Positions 42,901 through 53,714 of a DNA stretch of 64,000 nucleotides are shown piece after piece. How positions within the stretch are numbered: the stretch's first letter is position 1; every line of letters starts with the position of its first letter. The DNA is from Argyresthia goedartella (Eukaryota > Arthropoda > Insecta > Lepidoptera > Argyresthiidae). Both the position numbers and the translations under genes were made by a program. The notes below the pieces were generated by a model, which was not told the DNA's origin, made no database searches, and saw nothing but the letters and a program-made list of their open reading frames with translations. Location of the stretch: contig OX463820.1 of assembly GCA_949825045.1 (NCBI GenBank), positions 10,118,501 to 10,182,500 on the forward strand. The letters run 5' to 3'.

Positions 42901-44340
42901 AAATTTATCTAGTCTATCGAATACTGTCCGTAGATTTCGTAGATGTTATTGGAGACCGTTTGAATAAATCAGAATGTCATCCAAGTAAACAAGTCAATAA
43001 ATTCCTTGCAAATTTCTCAATACATTGTCCATAGCGCGTTGAAAGGTGACGGGTGCCGTTTTTAGACCGAAAGGCATGCGCTTGAATTCATAATGCCCGT
43101 TTTGTGTGGAAAAAGCTGTTTTGGCTTGATCGTCTTCATCAACTTCAATTTGGTGATAACCTGAAGCCAGGTCTAGCGTTGTAAAATAGTTACTTGAGCC
43201 AAGCTTGTCAAATAAATCGCAGATGTTAGGAAGAGGATATTTATCATCAACTGTTATTTCGTTGAGCCTACGATAGTCTATGACCATGCGGTACTTTGGT
43301 TGGCCTGATGCATCGAGTTTCTTCGGCACTAGGTGCACGGGGGCACTCCAAGGGGAATGGGACTCCCTGATGACGTCATCTTGTAGTAATTTTTCGGTTT
43401 GCCTATTTATTTCTTCATCTACAGCTGGTGCCTGTCTGTAGGCCTGACATAGATGGGATCTTCGTTCGCGGTACGAATCTTATGTTTTACTTGGTTGGTG
43501 TATATAAGTGGCAACTCTTCAGAGTAGAAGATGTCTTTGCACTCTTCACACAACTTACTTATGCATTCACGATCATCAGAGTTTAGATGGTCAAAACGCA
43601 ACTTCTTAAGATTATCCGTCAATATTTCGTCTATCTCCGTACTACTTAAGTCAACACTGTTTACATTGACGAGGCATGACTCGTCGTCTAACTTTGTTAC
43701 TACGAACGGGGCTATAACTGTAATTGTAATATAGTCCTCGGTAGCGTTTTGTAAAATTGTTGTAGCGAGGTAATCTTCGCACTGTACTATTGCTGAGGGC
43801 ATGCGTATACCTTGGGCAAACTGCTTCTAATTTAGAATAGCAGGGCCATGTTTCAAGTTAGTGGGCAACTGTACTTTGTGCTCAGTGCAGGGTTTAAGTT
43901 TGTACTCATACTCAGTTTGATAAACGATGGGAATGATAACTGAGGCTGTTCTGACTACTTTATCTTTTAGGCAAACATCGTTCTGGAGTAAGGATAGAAA
44001 GAAAGTCGACTCCAATTAATCCGTCATAATTTGAGTCGACATCGTAGACGAAAAGCTTGTGATTTACGTCAACTTTAAAAATTGTAATCGACTTCACTGT
44101 GTAAGCTCGAGGCGTGGGTGCTTGTAACAGTGAATGGCTCATACTGTTTGTAGTTAGCAAAATACTCGTTGGCCTTTTTAGGGCTTTTAAACGATCGCGT
44201 GCTGCCTGTATCTAACTTAAATTAAGTATTTATATCGGGAATATACATATATGTAGGGTAGCCTCAGATTGTTGTGGGAATTCAACTGTATAATGGTGGG
44301 TGAATTTTGGTTGTGGCGCTTATCCGAAAATTTTGAATGG
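42901..44340 (-). pseudogene. gypsy-2 protease and reverse transcriptase
   Basis: Retropepsin DTGS is at 44201-44212 (KLDTGSTRSFKSPKKA...), followed by DSNYDGLIGVDFL. A spacer (43802-43419; KLRFDHLNSDDRECISKLCE) leads to RT: PWSAPVHLVPKKLDASG, YRMVIDYRRLNEI, NYFTTLDLASGYHQIEVDED and FKRMPFGLKTAPVTFQRAMD. After a stop near 42992 comes the catalytic LVYLDDILIYS, with HLRNLRTVFDRLDK running into the solo LTR at 42900. Several stops and shifts (near 44170, 43960, 43810, 43400 and 42992) break the frame. Confidence 0.82.
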
Positions 44341-44341
44341 T

Positions 44342-45593
44342 TTACAGATTTTCATTTTCGTTAGTATTCTGAATTTGGGGAATTTCGCTGCTCTCGGGCT
44401 CGCAAGGCGCTTGCGACGCGTGCGACTCGTATAGCGCGTACTCACACTCCTGTACTGGGTAAGCGTCCAACGTATCATACCCTTCTGTGCTATCATACTG
44501 TGCAAATTCGTCATTGGTGTAGTAAAGTTCATTTGTGGGGAATCTTTGGGGCACTGGCGCGTTAGGCGCAGTTCTCATGGACACGTCAGTATAGGGTTTA
44601 GCATTCGGCTGGGCATGCCGAACATATCCAAACTGACCAGGTTGGGGCCTGAAGCCTTGTGGGGTGAATGGAGGTTTGTATCCGAATTGACCAGGCTGTG
44701 GCCTGAAGCCTTGCGGGGTATGTTGTATGGGCCTGTAGCTAAATTGGCCAGGCAGTGGTCTGAACCCTTGTGGGTTGAACTGAGGGGGCCTATAGCCGAA
44801 TTTAGGTGCTCTATAAGCTGGGGTTTGATTGGGGAAAACTGGTTTTGGGAGAGTTTGGTTTGGAATACCAAACTTGAGTTGAGGGTAAAATGGTGGCGGT
44901 CGAGTTGGAGGTTGTGCCGAGAATTGTGACTTTTAGGGGTATTGCGTCTGAGTGTTGGAGTTAGCCGGTTGATTGGATGAAGGTCTGGGATGCAACATTT
45001 TGCTGCGGAGAGCATACTGCTCTTAAAAATTATTTTCTTCTAAGACGTGGGATAGAGCTTCCTCAAGCGAAATAGGAGCCTTTAGACGAACTAATCGGAC
45101 CAAGTACTCACGTAAGTTCTATAAGAAGACATTCAGCGAAGTATTGTTATAAATTATCTTCTTTGCTGCCTTTAATTCCGCCTCCGGGCGCTGATTGACT
45201 TTGGATAGGAGGATGAACCTAACATCCTGTATGCGTGAACAGAAGTCTAAATATGACTCTGACGGTTGGATTTTTAGGGTCTCCAGCTCAATAGCCAAGC
45301 ATTCCTCACTGCGAGGATCGCCAAAGTGTTGTTTTAATAGAACCTTCATTTCGTCATACGTTTCAAAATCAGCGCTTATTAATTCTGTTAATTTGCTTGT
45401 TATACATTGCATTAGGTACGCGTTGCGTTCCTCGGGTACCCTGGTACTTGAGTATCACAAATTCACATTTTCGAAGGAAAAGGCTCAGGAGCTTCAAATC
45501 TCCAGCAAATGGTGGTATTAGGGCTGGGGAATCCCGGGGAATGTCTAAATTAACCACTGCGGGCATGGCGGCCTGTGCCTGTGGTTCTACCAT
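44342..45593 (-). pseudogene. gypsy-2 gag with PQGFRP repeats
   Basis: It begins at ATG 45593 (MVEPQAQAAMPAVVNLDIPR), shifts near 45410 into a gag core (FETYDEMKVLLKQHFGDPRS, then LDFCSRIQDVRFIL), and shifts again near 45119. The C-terminal half is proline/glutamine-rich and holds three tandem PQGFRPxPGQFxY units (44620-44805; ~57-bp period). The last block, DEFAQYDSTEGYDTLDAYPV, is acidic and tyrosine-rich. No CCHC knuckle is visible. The leader between gag and the PBS (45594-45943) shows no other feature. Confidence 0.75.
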
Positions 45594-45943
45594 CGTTACT
45601 TATAACTACCACACACACAAAATGTATAATCACAATAGAAATTAGTAGTTATAACTATGACTCTACTTAGAACTAAGTTTACGAGTTTTCTTAATGTAAA
45701 TACCTACTACTTTACTTTTATTAGATTTTAAAATTCCACTTACTTACAGAATACCTAACTGAGGAAGAGGACAAGGATTTGACTCACCGCTTTTCCATTC
45801 TTCAGCTACAGTTAACACATTTATTTGGTTCGAGGATTACTAGGTGACCAGCAACAGTTCGAGATCCTGCCGTAAATTCGAATAGCGAAGCTCGTAGATA
45901 TGGTTTCACTCGCGTTTAGAATTTGCTAGCCAACAGTCAGTAA

Positions 45944-45960
45944 TCCTACCGGCTGCGCCA
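45944..45960 (-). other. gypsy-2 primer binding site
   Basis: TGGCGCAGCCGGTAGGA on the minus strand directly abuts the 5' LTR. It resembles the TGGCGCAGTCGGTAGGAT site known from 17.6/297-type errantiviruses, which pair with tRNA-Ser. Confidence 0.8.
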
Positions 45961-46277
45961 GTTAACTTTGGGAACGCAAAAGATGTTTTTATAAAAGCTA
46001 ATTTTATTATTAAACACACGGTTACTACACTATTAGAGAGTTGTATCTAATTAGGTAAGACATGAGGACCTCAAAGAAGCTCATTCGAGAGTGCCTCAAT
46101 ATCATCCTAAAAATGTCTGGCTAACTTACTAAACATTTGATTGCATCAGCCCGTACTGGGAAGCATGGCTGGTTTCTGATGAGTAGACTAAACATCCTAT
46201 TGCCACATGATTGCATCAGCCAGTACTGAGAAGCAGGGCTGGTTTCTGATAAGTCGGCAATGTCTGGAACTATAACT
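45961..46277 (-). repeat. gypsy-2 5' LTR
   Basis: Partner of 31206-31523; starts AGTTATAG at 46277 and ends GTTAAC at 45961 next to the primer binding site. The acct duplication follows at 46278-46281. Confidence 0.9.
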
Positions 46278-46294
46278 ACCTTCCAAACTATTTA

Positions 46295-47190
46295 TTACTT
46301 TACCCTATTATATTTGTAAATGAAATCTACCTTTCGGTCTTTTTTGATGAATCCGGTCAGCACGTTATTGTAAAAAGCCGGACCCCGCCTAACTTTTGAC
46401 AAAAGTTCTTTCTCCACAGCCAACATTGACAATTCGGTGAGTCTTTGTTGACCAAGGGTATTTCGGAGATAGGTCAAAAGGCGTTTTAGGCATGAAAATG
46501 CCCTTTCGGTCGAAAAGCTACTAGCGGGTATCGTGACGATTAGTTTTGCCAGTCGTAGAACTTCTGGAAATACATCCACTAAATTATTTGAATACAAGTA
46601 TTCAGTTAACAAAACTGTGCTGGTAGTGGACGTAAATTCCGCTGATTTATATATGCAACGCAGTTCATTCCTAAGCCTGTCTCCTTTAAAATTATAGCAA
46701 CTATATTCGACAAGTAAGTTATTTAATAGACTATCAGGAAACGATTTAACATAGTTTATATAGTTTTCCGGGGCCAGTAGCTCGAAGAGGTTTTTTTTTC
46801 TTCAAATATATGGTATCGCGTACGCGATTCTGTTTAAATATTATCTAATATTTCAACAAATATGCGTTTAAAATGCGTTTAAATTTATATTTAAAAAGGA
46901 GTTTTAATGTCAAGGACAATGTTACGTCGTTTTTTTGGCTGTCCGCACATGTTGACTACCTTTTCATACAAATTATCAAATTTTCCTTTGTATTGTGTGA
47001 CAAAATCTTCAAATTGTGTGATTTTTTTGACACAATACGATACCTCCGTTTTTTTTTCTGCATCACCTCATAAAAAAATATCTGTCTCCGCAAATATTTC
47101 ATGAAATATCTGTAGAAACAGATTAAATTCAAAATCTTTGAGACTTTTCAAAAAGGAATCTAGCTCAAAAAGGATAGCTAGCACTGCCTT
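46295..47190 (-). pseudogene. hAT-family / ZMYM1-like protein, C-terminal part
   Basis: From ~47190 on the minus strand: SLKDFEFNLFLQIFHEIFAE T, stop, CVKKITQFEDFVTQYKGKFD, NMCGQPKKRRNIVLDIKTPF, several stops, then an open stretch from ~46798. This stretch has LFELLAPENYINYVKSFPDS, RLRNELRCIYKSAEF and the hAT dimerisation block AKLIVTIPASSFSTERAFSC LKRLLTYLRNTLGQ ending at 46295. The last block (S.ERAFS.LK.IK..LR...) is diagnostic for hAT transposases and their domesticated relatives such as ZMYM1-like proteins. Upstream it is replaced by LINE sequence. Stops mark it as dead. Confidence 0.8.
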
Positions 47191-48575
47191 TCTAACTGCA
47201 CCTATTCCAACAAGCTTAAAGTTAAACGGTGAGGTGCAGACTGCAGCCCTCGAACGTAGACACTGAAGGGTTGCCTCCTTAGTGGTAGGGTCCATCACGA
47301 CGGGAGGAGAAGAAAAAAACTGGTTGAGACAGTTGAGATCGATATTACCTGAAGAAGATTCCTGGGACTTGCCAACACCAATGGTCTTAAGGAACTTCCA
47401 TACCTGAGCTGGAGTGTACATCTCTATACGCTCATGGATGTTACGTCGCTTGGCATCGCGGCACATGCGGTTGCATAGGTTACGGAGGCGTTTAAAAGCT
47501 AGAAGATTGTCGTTGGTCGGGTCCCTCCTATATCGCCCTTTTGCACGGTTTCTTTTTGCCATTAAACGCTTGATGGCATCGGTTAGCCACGGGGCAGGAA
47601 GATGTTTGACCCTGACTTTTTTCATTGGTGCATGCTTGTCGAAGAGCCCAAGGACATTTGAGTTAAACTTCAGGATTTTGTCATCAACGGTTTCACAAGT
47701 CATGACAGGGTTCCAATCAACAGATGAGGCATCGGATTTAAGGGAGTCGAGGTCCACACCTTTGAAGCTCCGAATATCCAGAAATTTGGCTTTGCGCTTA
47801 GGGGGCCTAACTCTGTATGAAAGATAAACCAGGTCGTGATAAGAGAACGGAGCGGTAAGCTGACCATGAGAAACCACCTTGGCTGTGTTGGAGATGATCA
47901 TGAGATCGAGTAAGGAGGGAGTACAATGTGGTTGAAAGTGAGTAGCGCCGACGGGAAGAATATGTAAGTTGAAGGAATTTACAATAGATTCAAGTTTGTT
48001 AGAGCGGGCATTATTTTTAAGAAGACAGGTGTTAAAATCCCCGAGGATGAGAGTGTCACTATAGAGAGGGGTCAAGTCACATAGTAGCTTTTCAAAAGAT
48101 TCAAAGTAATCGATGCGGAGTGAGGGGCTATAATAAACACCCAGAAGAATATTGTTGTGACGCAAGCTGACCTCAAGGAAGAGATGCTCAGCCGAACCAG
48201 AGTACAGGCTTGGCGAGTGGCTGATGACTTTACAAGGAATGTCAGAACGTAAGTAGATTGCAACGCCACCATCAGCTTTACCCGTCCTATCTGAATTTAC
48301 TGCGGTCACAAGCAGAAGCAAGGTCAGTGCGCAGGGTGTCAAAAGATTCCACAAGTTTTTCCAATCTTTGAACCTCATTTTGCGACTCCTCGTGTGTTTG
48401 TCGCAAAGTAGAAACACTATATCTAAGCTGTGAGTTCCTGGCTTTTTTATCTCAAAGTCATTTTCGTTGCGTTCTTCCAATAGCCTTTGGTTTAACTCCT
48501 CTGTGTCAGTTGTTGCTGCAGTTTAGAAATACGCTGCTCTGCATGCATTCTCCGCGTAGTAATGTTGGATGCCAT
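47190..48575 (-). pseudogene. LINE 5' half: ORF1 coiled coil joined to endonuclease
   Basis: ORF1 begins at an ATG near 48571 (MASNITTRRMHAEQRISKLQ) and continues as coiled coil in shifting frames to ~48310. The endonuclease then follows without its N-terminus: GKADGGVAIYLRSD, VYYSPSLRIDYFES, TLILGDFNTCLLKN, SLLDLMIISNTAKV and APFSYHDLVYL (conserved SDH/YHD box). The ORF2 linker (PAPWLTDAIKRLMAKRNRAK) runs to ~47190, where the hAT remnant starts, so RT is missing. Losing the 3' half is unusual for a LINE and implies a later deletion. 48600-49150 probably holds its 5' UTR. Confidence 0.8.
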
Positions 48576-49799
48576 GCCTAGAAATAAAATAAAAAAGAAT
48601 GGGTGCTCCGAACAAAATTAAAATAAACCAGAAGGAATAAAGACTTGCAGTTACTAGCTACTAATATGAAAGTTCCTAATTCCCTATATAGCTATTCTAC
48701 GTCAAAGTCAATCAAGTTTCAATTAACTTATTACAAGTAAGTAGAGGTTAACAGTCTAAAAGTCCTGAACTAATGAAAGTTATACTTATTATCTAACAAT
48801 TTTAGTCGTTTTGCAAGTGTTGTGCTGATCAGCTGTGAAGTGAGTACCTAATATGTTTCTAGAATTACCTACAAGCTTACACTATATTCACACTAATTGC
48901 CAAGGTCTAACCTATCAGTGCACTTGTGTATATCGTGTAATAAATATGAGTGAACGGCTAGTTTTATCGTCAAAAGTACTTCCACAGATTGTTAAGTGCT
49001 AAGAGACAAAACAAAGACGCTGCGGTGTGAGGATGGAGGTGTCTCACAATAGTGAGAGTTGAGTAGTATGTAGTGTATAAGTATATAGTTAAGTTCAAGT
49101 TATATACTTGTAAAATATGAATAAGCAAATATGAAAAACAATACTCCCCCGGGGTTTTTCCGTTGGCATTTTGAAATGTCCTTTGTCTTCTGGTCCGTGA
49201 TCGATTATTTTATCACAATTACAATTCTGACCACATTTAGCACTGGCACACTTTAGTTGACTTAATAAACACTTAAATTAACACTATATCCACAAATAGA
49301 CGAATTTAATCAAATTAATTTAGTTAAAATACAGCTCAGCTGTTTTTGACGTGTAGCCTCGGGTGAAATAGGTATATAAAAACTGAGAAATATTATTTGA
49401 ATCAGCAGAATTATAAAAAATACACACCTAATTATATACTGCATTTTCAATGACTGTCATTGTTGTCATATAGCGATCTTTACCTCCAAATATCTCGGAA
49501 ATGTGATACTTTCGGACACATACCATACCATAAAATAGTGCCATACCTACTTGACTTGGTCAGTACTGATTTACATATGCTCCCGCCATTTTCTCGGAAG
49601 AGGGGTAGATAGAGATTAATCACCTGATAAATGCCTTTTTAATTTTGGTTCCAAAATAAGTCACATATTGAAGGTTTTTTATTCTTAGATGTCAAAATTA
49701 GCTTCACTTCGCTCAACCCCTTTAGCTTTCACCTACCATGCCTGATCCCTCACTTCGCCCTGATATTTTGTATGCTATTCAGAAGATTTGGTGCGTTAT

Positions 49800-49995
49800 T
49801 AGATCAGACAGATCTACTATTTAGGTGACCAATCTATTAATTTTATGACAGATCTATTATTTTGATGATCTATCTACTTTTTTGAGTTAAACATTATTAT
49901 TCGGGGGATAAAAAAAAGCGACCAATCTATTATTTAGAAGACATAATAATTCTTGGTGATCGACCGTTTTGATTAATTTGATGACCAATCAATAT
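49800..49995. repeat. degenerate short repeats (gatctattattt)
   Basis: The motif agatctattattttgatgac recurs about five times with variation between 49805 and 49990, ending in an (ATA)n run at 49999-50015. Origin unknown. 49150-49800 is AT-rich with no gene seen. Confidence 0.5.
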
Positions 49996-50029
49996 AATAA
50001 TAATAATAATACCTTGGACAATATTAACA

Positions 50030-50165
50030 CACATTGATCTAGCCCCAAACTAGGATTCCCTGTGTCTTGGATACTAGACAACGATACACATACGTATATA
50101 GATAAATATTAAACGTAGATAGATAAACAACCATGACTAGGGTACAAACATCCGTTCAAATATAT
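50030..50165. repeat. dispersed repeat (gatctagccccaaactagg)
   Basis: The stretch cattgatctagccccaaact through actagacaacgatacacata and aacaaccatgactagggtac matches what I remember as a very common lepidopteran dispersed repeat. Type uncertain. 50170-50480 contains a GC-richer 170-bp piece with no recognised coding. Confidence 0.4.
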
Positions 50166-50544
50166 TTCTTAGGAACAGATATAAAATTAGTTTAGTGTCA
50201 GATATAAATGTAGGTGACGGAAAAAAAATGTTGCCATTTCATATCACTGTTCATTCAGTCTAAAATTGCTAGATTTTCTCTATAACATAGCGAAAATTGG
50301 ACTTACGACCCGTCGTACCACCAGATCGTACCACTACTGGTGTAACGCCCGGCACACCTTTTACCCGGCGTCTCACTGGTGTTATCACGGCGCCACACAT
50401 TCCTGGAGAGTAATCCACAACCAGAATGGTATGGAACGGCTTTCCGTTTGCTAAACTCCCTCATTATAGATAATAAATATTCGAAATTCAAAGATGAAAG
50501 ATGAAGAAGAAGATTTAATCCTCTCCTTAATAGCTATAGAAAAC

Positions 50545-50720
50545 ACAAATATCCTAAAAGCTTCTCGAGTCCGTATAACCTTCCCATTCTTCAGTGCGAA
50601 TATGAAACCTTGCGATACACCCTCTGGGAATTACTGAAATATCACCCTCTACTTATTCGGATTTCAAATAATATGTGGAGAAGTACTAGGCTTTATTTTT
50701 TTGCTACTGTTGCATTAAAA
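50545..50720 (+). pseudogene. possible Harbinger-like transposase N-terminal scrap
   Basis: In one frame: QCEYETLRYTLWELLKYHPL followed by RISNNMWRSTRLYFFATVAL. This loosely fits the 'R..GE..TL...L..D...F..Y.RM....F' stretch near the N-terminus of PIF/Harbinger transposases. No catalytic part is present; the match is weak. Confidence 0.2.
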
Positions 50721-51394
50721 TCGATTACACAGGGGATTTTTATCAAAATTCCAAAATAATTTCACAATACACATATGTAGACTACTAACCGAATCATTCG
50801 TTGTTACAGGAGAGTGTTTGGGAATAAATGAGGCAGGACGCTTTAGTGAGTCCCAGAATATTACAAAAGCTTTGATTATCTCAGACTTCTTAAGTAACTA
50901 GCAGTAGTTACAGCAAAATCTTTTTATATTTTAGATATCAAAAAATTACTTCACAAAAGCTAGTATTTAATCGGACATCAAACATACTGATTTGCACAGC
51001 AAAAAAGGATCAACAAAAACACATTAAAGTTTTAAGTATTTGTTGTTCTTTAATGTTCAACCTAATACGAAGGATAAAGGGGTCTTCGCTTTGCTCACCC
51101 CATTGACCCTCACCTAAGCTACCATTGTATCATTATCATTGATGTGTAGTTTAATATTTCCCCATCACAAATGTTTTATAAGGCGCCGGGAGATAAATTT
51201 AGTATCGATTCCTAGTCACTCCGGTATTACCGGTAATTAATATGTAGACTCTTTCAAAGTGAGCCTGCACTGCTGGGGTGAACAGAACCAGCTTTAACCA
51301 CTATTTATACGACCTACAGAAGACTTTTAAACGAGGTTTACGAAAAACGTCGAGGGCGAAATGGAGCCATAGTAGACGATTTAAGTGAGCCTAC

Positions 51395-51597
51395 TATGCA
51401 TCCATCCAGCCGGACATTCCGTATTGTCCCTGGTTTTTTAAATATGAAAACATATTTAATACAATCATATCATTAGTCTTGGGCACTGCCGTCCCCCCGT
51501 GTTTTTTTGAAAAACATACATATCCGCAATATCTGTGTGAATGTGAATTAAAAGATGGGAACTTAGACCATATATTTTTTGACTGCACGCAGCTTTG
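51395..51597 (+). pseudogene. LINE ORF2 C-terminal scrap
   Basis: The open stretch SIQPDIPYCPWFFKYENIFN then TAVPPCFFEKHTYPQYLCEC ELKDGNLDHIFFDC, ending in a stop, matches the RNase H/cysteine-rich end of I/R1-like LINE proteins (C.C...GDL.HIFF.C). 50730-51390 shows no gene. Confidence 0.5.
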
Positions 51598-51738
51598 ACC
51601 CCGCATATTTGTGATCAACAGCAGCATCGCGCCGCGCCGCCATTTTAGATGCTTAACTGAAGAAAACTTAACGAAATCCTTACAGAAAATAGTGATTGCT
51701 GAACCGCAGCCGCATCAACAGAAAGGAAAAATATCAAC

Positions 51739-51767
51739 ATGCAGCGACGGGAGCCGGAGCTGGCTTG
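51739..51767 (+). other. possible first coding exon (MQRREPELA)
   Basis: An ATG preceded by an exon-like, less AT-rich leader (from gccgccattttag at ~51636) opens nine codons and two bases before a strong donor GTGAGT at 51768. The context looks like an insect promoter/5' exon. Joining it directly to the exon at 53437 would create TGA, so an intermediate exon, or no relation, must be assumed. Confidence 0.3.
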
Positions 51768-52558
51768 GTGAGTACCATTTCATTTGGTGATTCCTCGTCG
51801 GTCTACCTAAGAGCTCTCATCATGCAATGGTAGAGGTTGGTAATCCGCAATACCCTACAATGCCCTATGTACATAAAGTCTTCTTACGCGTCTTCAGTCA
51901 CTATGCTTTTGAAGATTGTTCTTACTTTGAGCTTATCGTCCTTATTAACTTATTTCTCAAGGTAGTTCGTAGAGGCTCTAATCAAATTAATTCGTGAGAA
52001 TGAGATTCGAGTTTAATACAGGAATTTTATGTTTAATGTTTACTTACATATGTAGCTCTGTAGTCTAATATGTTTCACGCTTGCTTCACGTTCGCATTCT
52101 GACCATACATTATCGGACCTTCAGTGTTTCGGATGACGTGTTAAGCTGATGTCCCGGCTGCATGCTCCCGACGCGTTATCTACTCGGAAAGTTTTGGCTG
52201 CTGTTCGGGGTCTTCTAAATACTTGACGCTTTTGTTTAACGAGTCTGCTATTTACGAATATAACGAATAGTGTTGAATTAGGTTTTTTGTACTTCAAATG
52301 TATGTTTTAAGTATTTTTTGTTGTTCTTACATCGTCAACCTAACACGCTACCGCAGTATTTTGCCCTGATATTTCCTGCAACTTTTGGTGAACATTTTTG
52401 AACATTTTTCATTTGGCTCCTTGGCGGGCTACTAAATAGCAGACGTTTTATTCTGGCACGTCCGTTATTCACGAGTCAAACTTCGGGTGGATAAAGCGTC
52501 GGGTATTTACGAATATGCGTCCCGGCTACTCTCGCTAAGTCGTAAAAACCCCTTCATC

Positions 52559-52640
52559 GACCCGCACTGAGCCAGCGTGATGGAGTAAGGCTTAATCTTA
52601 CTCGTATCCGGTTAAAGGGCTGTTCCTATCGGTGGGTACG
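52559..52640 (+). repeat. lepidopteran-type repeat end
   Basis: gacccgcactgagccagcgt gatgga followed by taaggcttaatcttactcgt; related to 21498-21530 on the other strand. 51780-52550 and 52650-53430 show no other supported gene. Confidence 0.45.
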
Positions 52641-53436
52641 GTAAATAGGCTACGTTTAATTTTAGTTTTAACATCTGTAGCTATATGATTAGTTTATATT
52701 TGTTTATTCTAGGTGTATGTCCTAATAACCAAATAGCCTCCACAAAAATGTAATAAAGATTTGGCATTTATTTTTATACAGCGTCCCAACGTGTGCAAGC
52801 CTTAACTTGACATTGGCAGAGTGTTGTCAACGGCAGAGTTGCCAAATATATAGATTGAATGGAATTGAATTGTCATTCATATGACATAACACACCATCTT
52901 TCCATGATTTTTCTACAAATTTAAATACTACTTAGTAAACCGCAAATTTTTGACTCTTAAAACACTATAAAATATACAATAAAAAGTAGGTTAAGAGCAG
53001 CTTTACTTCTTATTTCCAGGAAGTTTTAAAGCGGCCATCACGTCGGAATTTGCTTGGAAACTTTATATCAAATTTGGAAGCTTATTAAATATGTGAAAAA
53101 TTGGATTGATTCAAAGAATTTCGACACATAGGTTGTTTTCTACACATTGTTATTTTTCCTTTGAAATAGTAAGCATTCTTGTATTTTTACGGATGTTTCA
53201 TAATTGGAATAGGTTATGTTCACTTCTGGAATAATAACTCATATCATTCTTACCATAGACAGTCATACTGTGACCGCATATTTTTGATCGTTTAGCTGTA
53301 TTCGAGTGGGTTAATTTCGATGGTGGTTTGTTTTCGCTGTACTATATTTTAGTAGTTAAATTTGGTTCACGAGATTCCTATTCTAAATGAACGCAGCAAA
53401 TATACCACCAAATTGTCTTTGTCTTATTAATTTCAG

Positions 53437-53554
53437 ATATATCAAGAAGGAGTTTAAGCAAAGGCAAAGGCAGCTAGGCCCGCTTTTGTTTCCGCTTGGT
53501 GGCGATGGATATTTAGGATCAGAAGGTACTCGAAGCAAAACGACCTTTAAATCA
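53437..53554 (+). other. possible host internal exon (YIKKEFKQRQRQLG...)
   Basis: Acceptor gtcttattaatttcag and donor GTAAGT bound 118 nt that encode YIKKEFKQRQRQLGPLLFPL followed by GGDGYLGSEGTRSKTTFKS in one open frame. The sequence is not repeat-like, has balanced composition against AT-rich flanks, and has no stop. I do not recognise the protein. The next exon downstream is not found: BEL/Pao sequence begins ~53.7 kb. Confidence 0.4.
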
Positions 53555-53714
53555 GTAAGTCCGCCAGTCATAAGTCTTTTTTATCCTAGATTTGACCTTT
53601 GTATATATTAGTTTATTTATGTGTATTTATATTTTTATATAATACTTATGTACTTGTGTATGTAGTATACCTTGCAGTTAGTTCAATATTTCAGTAATAT
53701 ATGTATGTATGTAT

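Larger units (their letters stand above)
31205..46277 (-). mobile_element. gypsy-2: Ty3/gypsy retroelement with env, LTR to LTR
   Basis: The 3' LTR is 31206-31523 and the 5' LTR is 45961-46277, with the primer binding site at 45944-45960, a polypurine tract at 31524-31534 and a 4-bp target duplication acct at 31201-31204 and 46278-46281. Internal order on the minus strand is gag, protease, RT, RNase H, integrase, env, as in errantivirus-like gypsy elements. After removing later insertions (env foldback duplication, unknown insert at ~34.2-34.8 kb, MULE, solo LTR plus Jockey LINE) the element would be about 8 kb. It has many frameshifts and is not functional. Confidence 0.88.
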
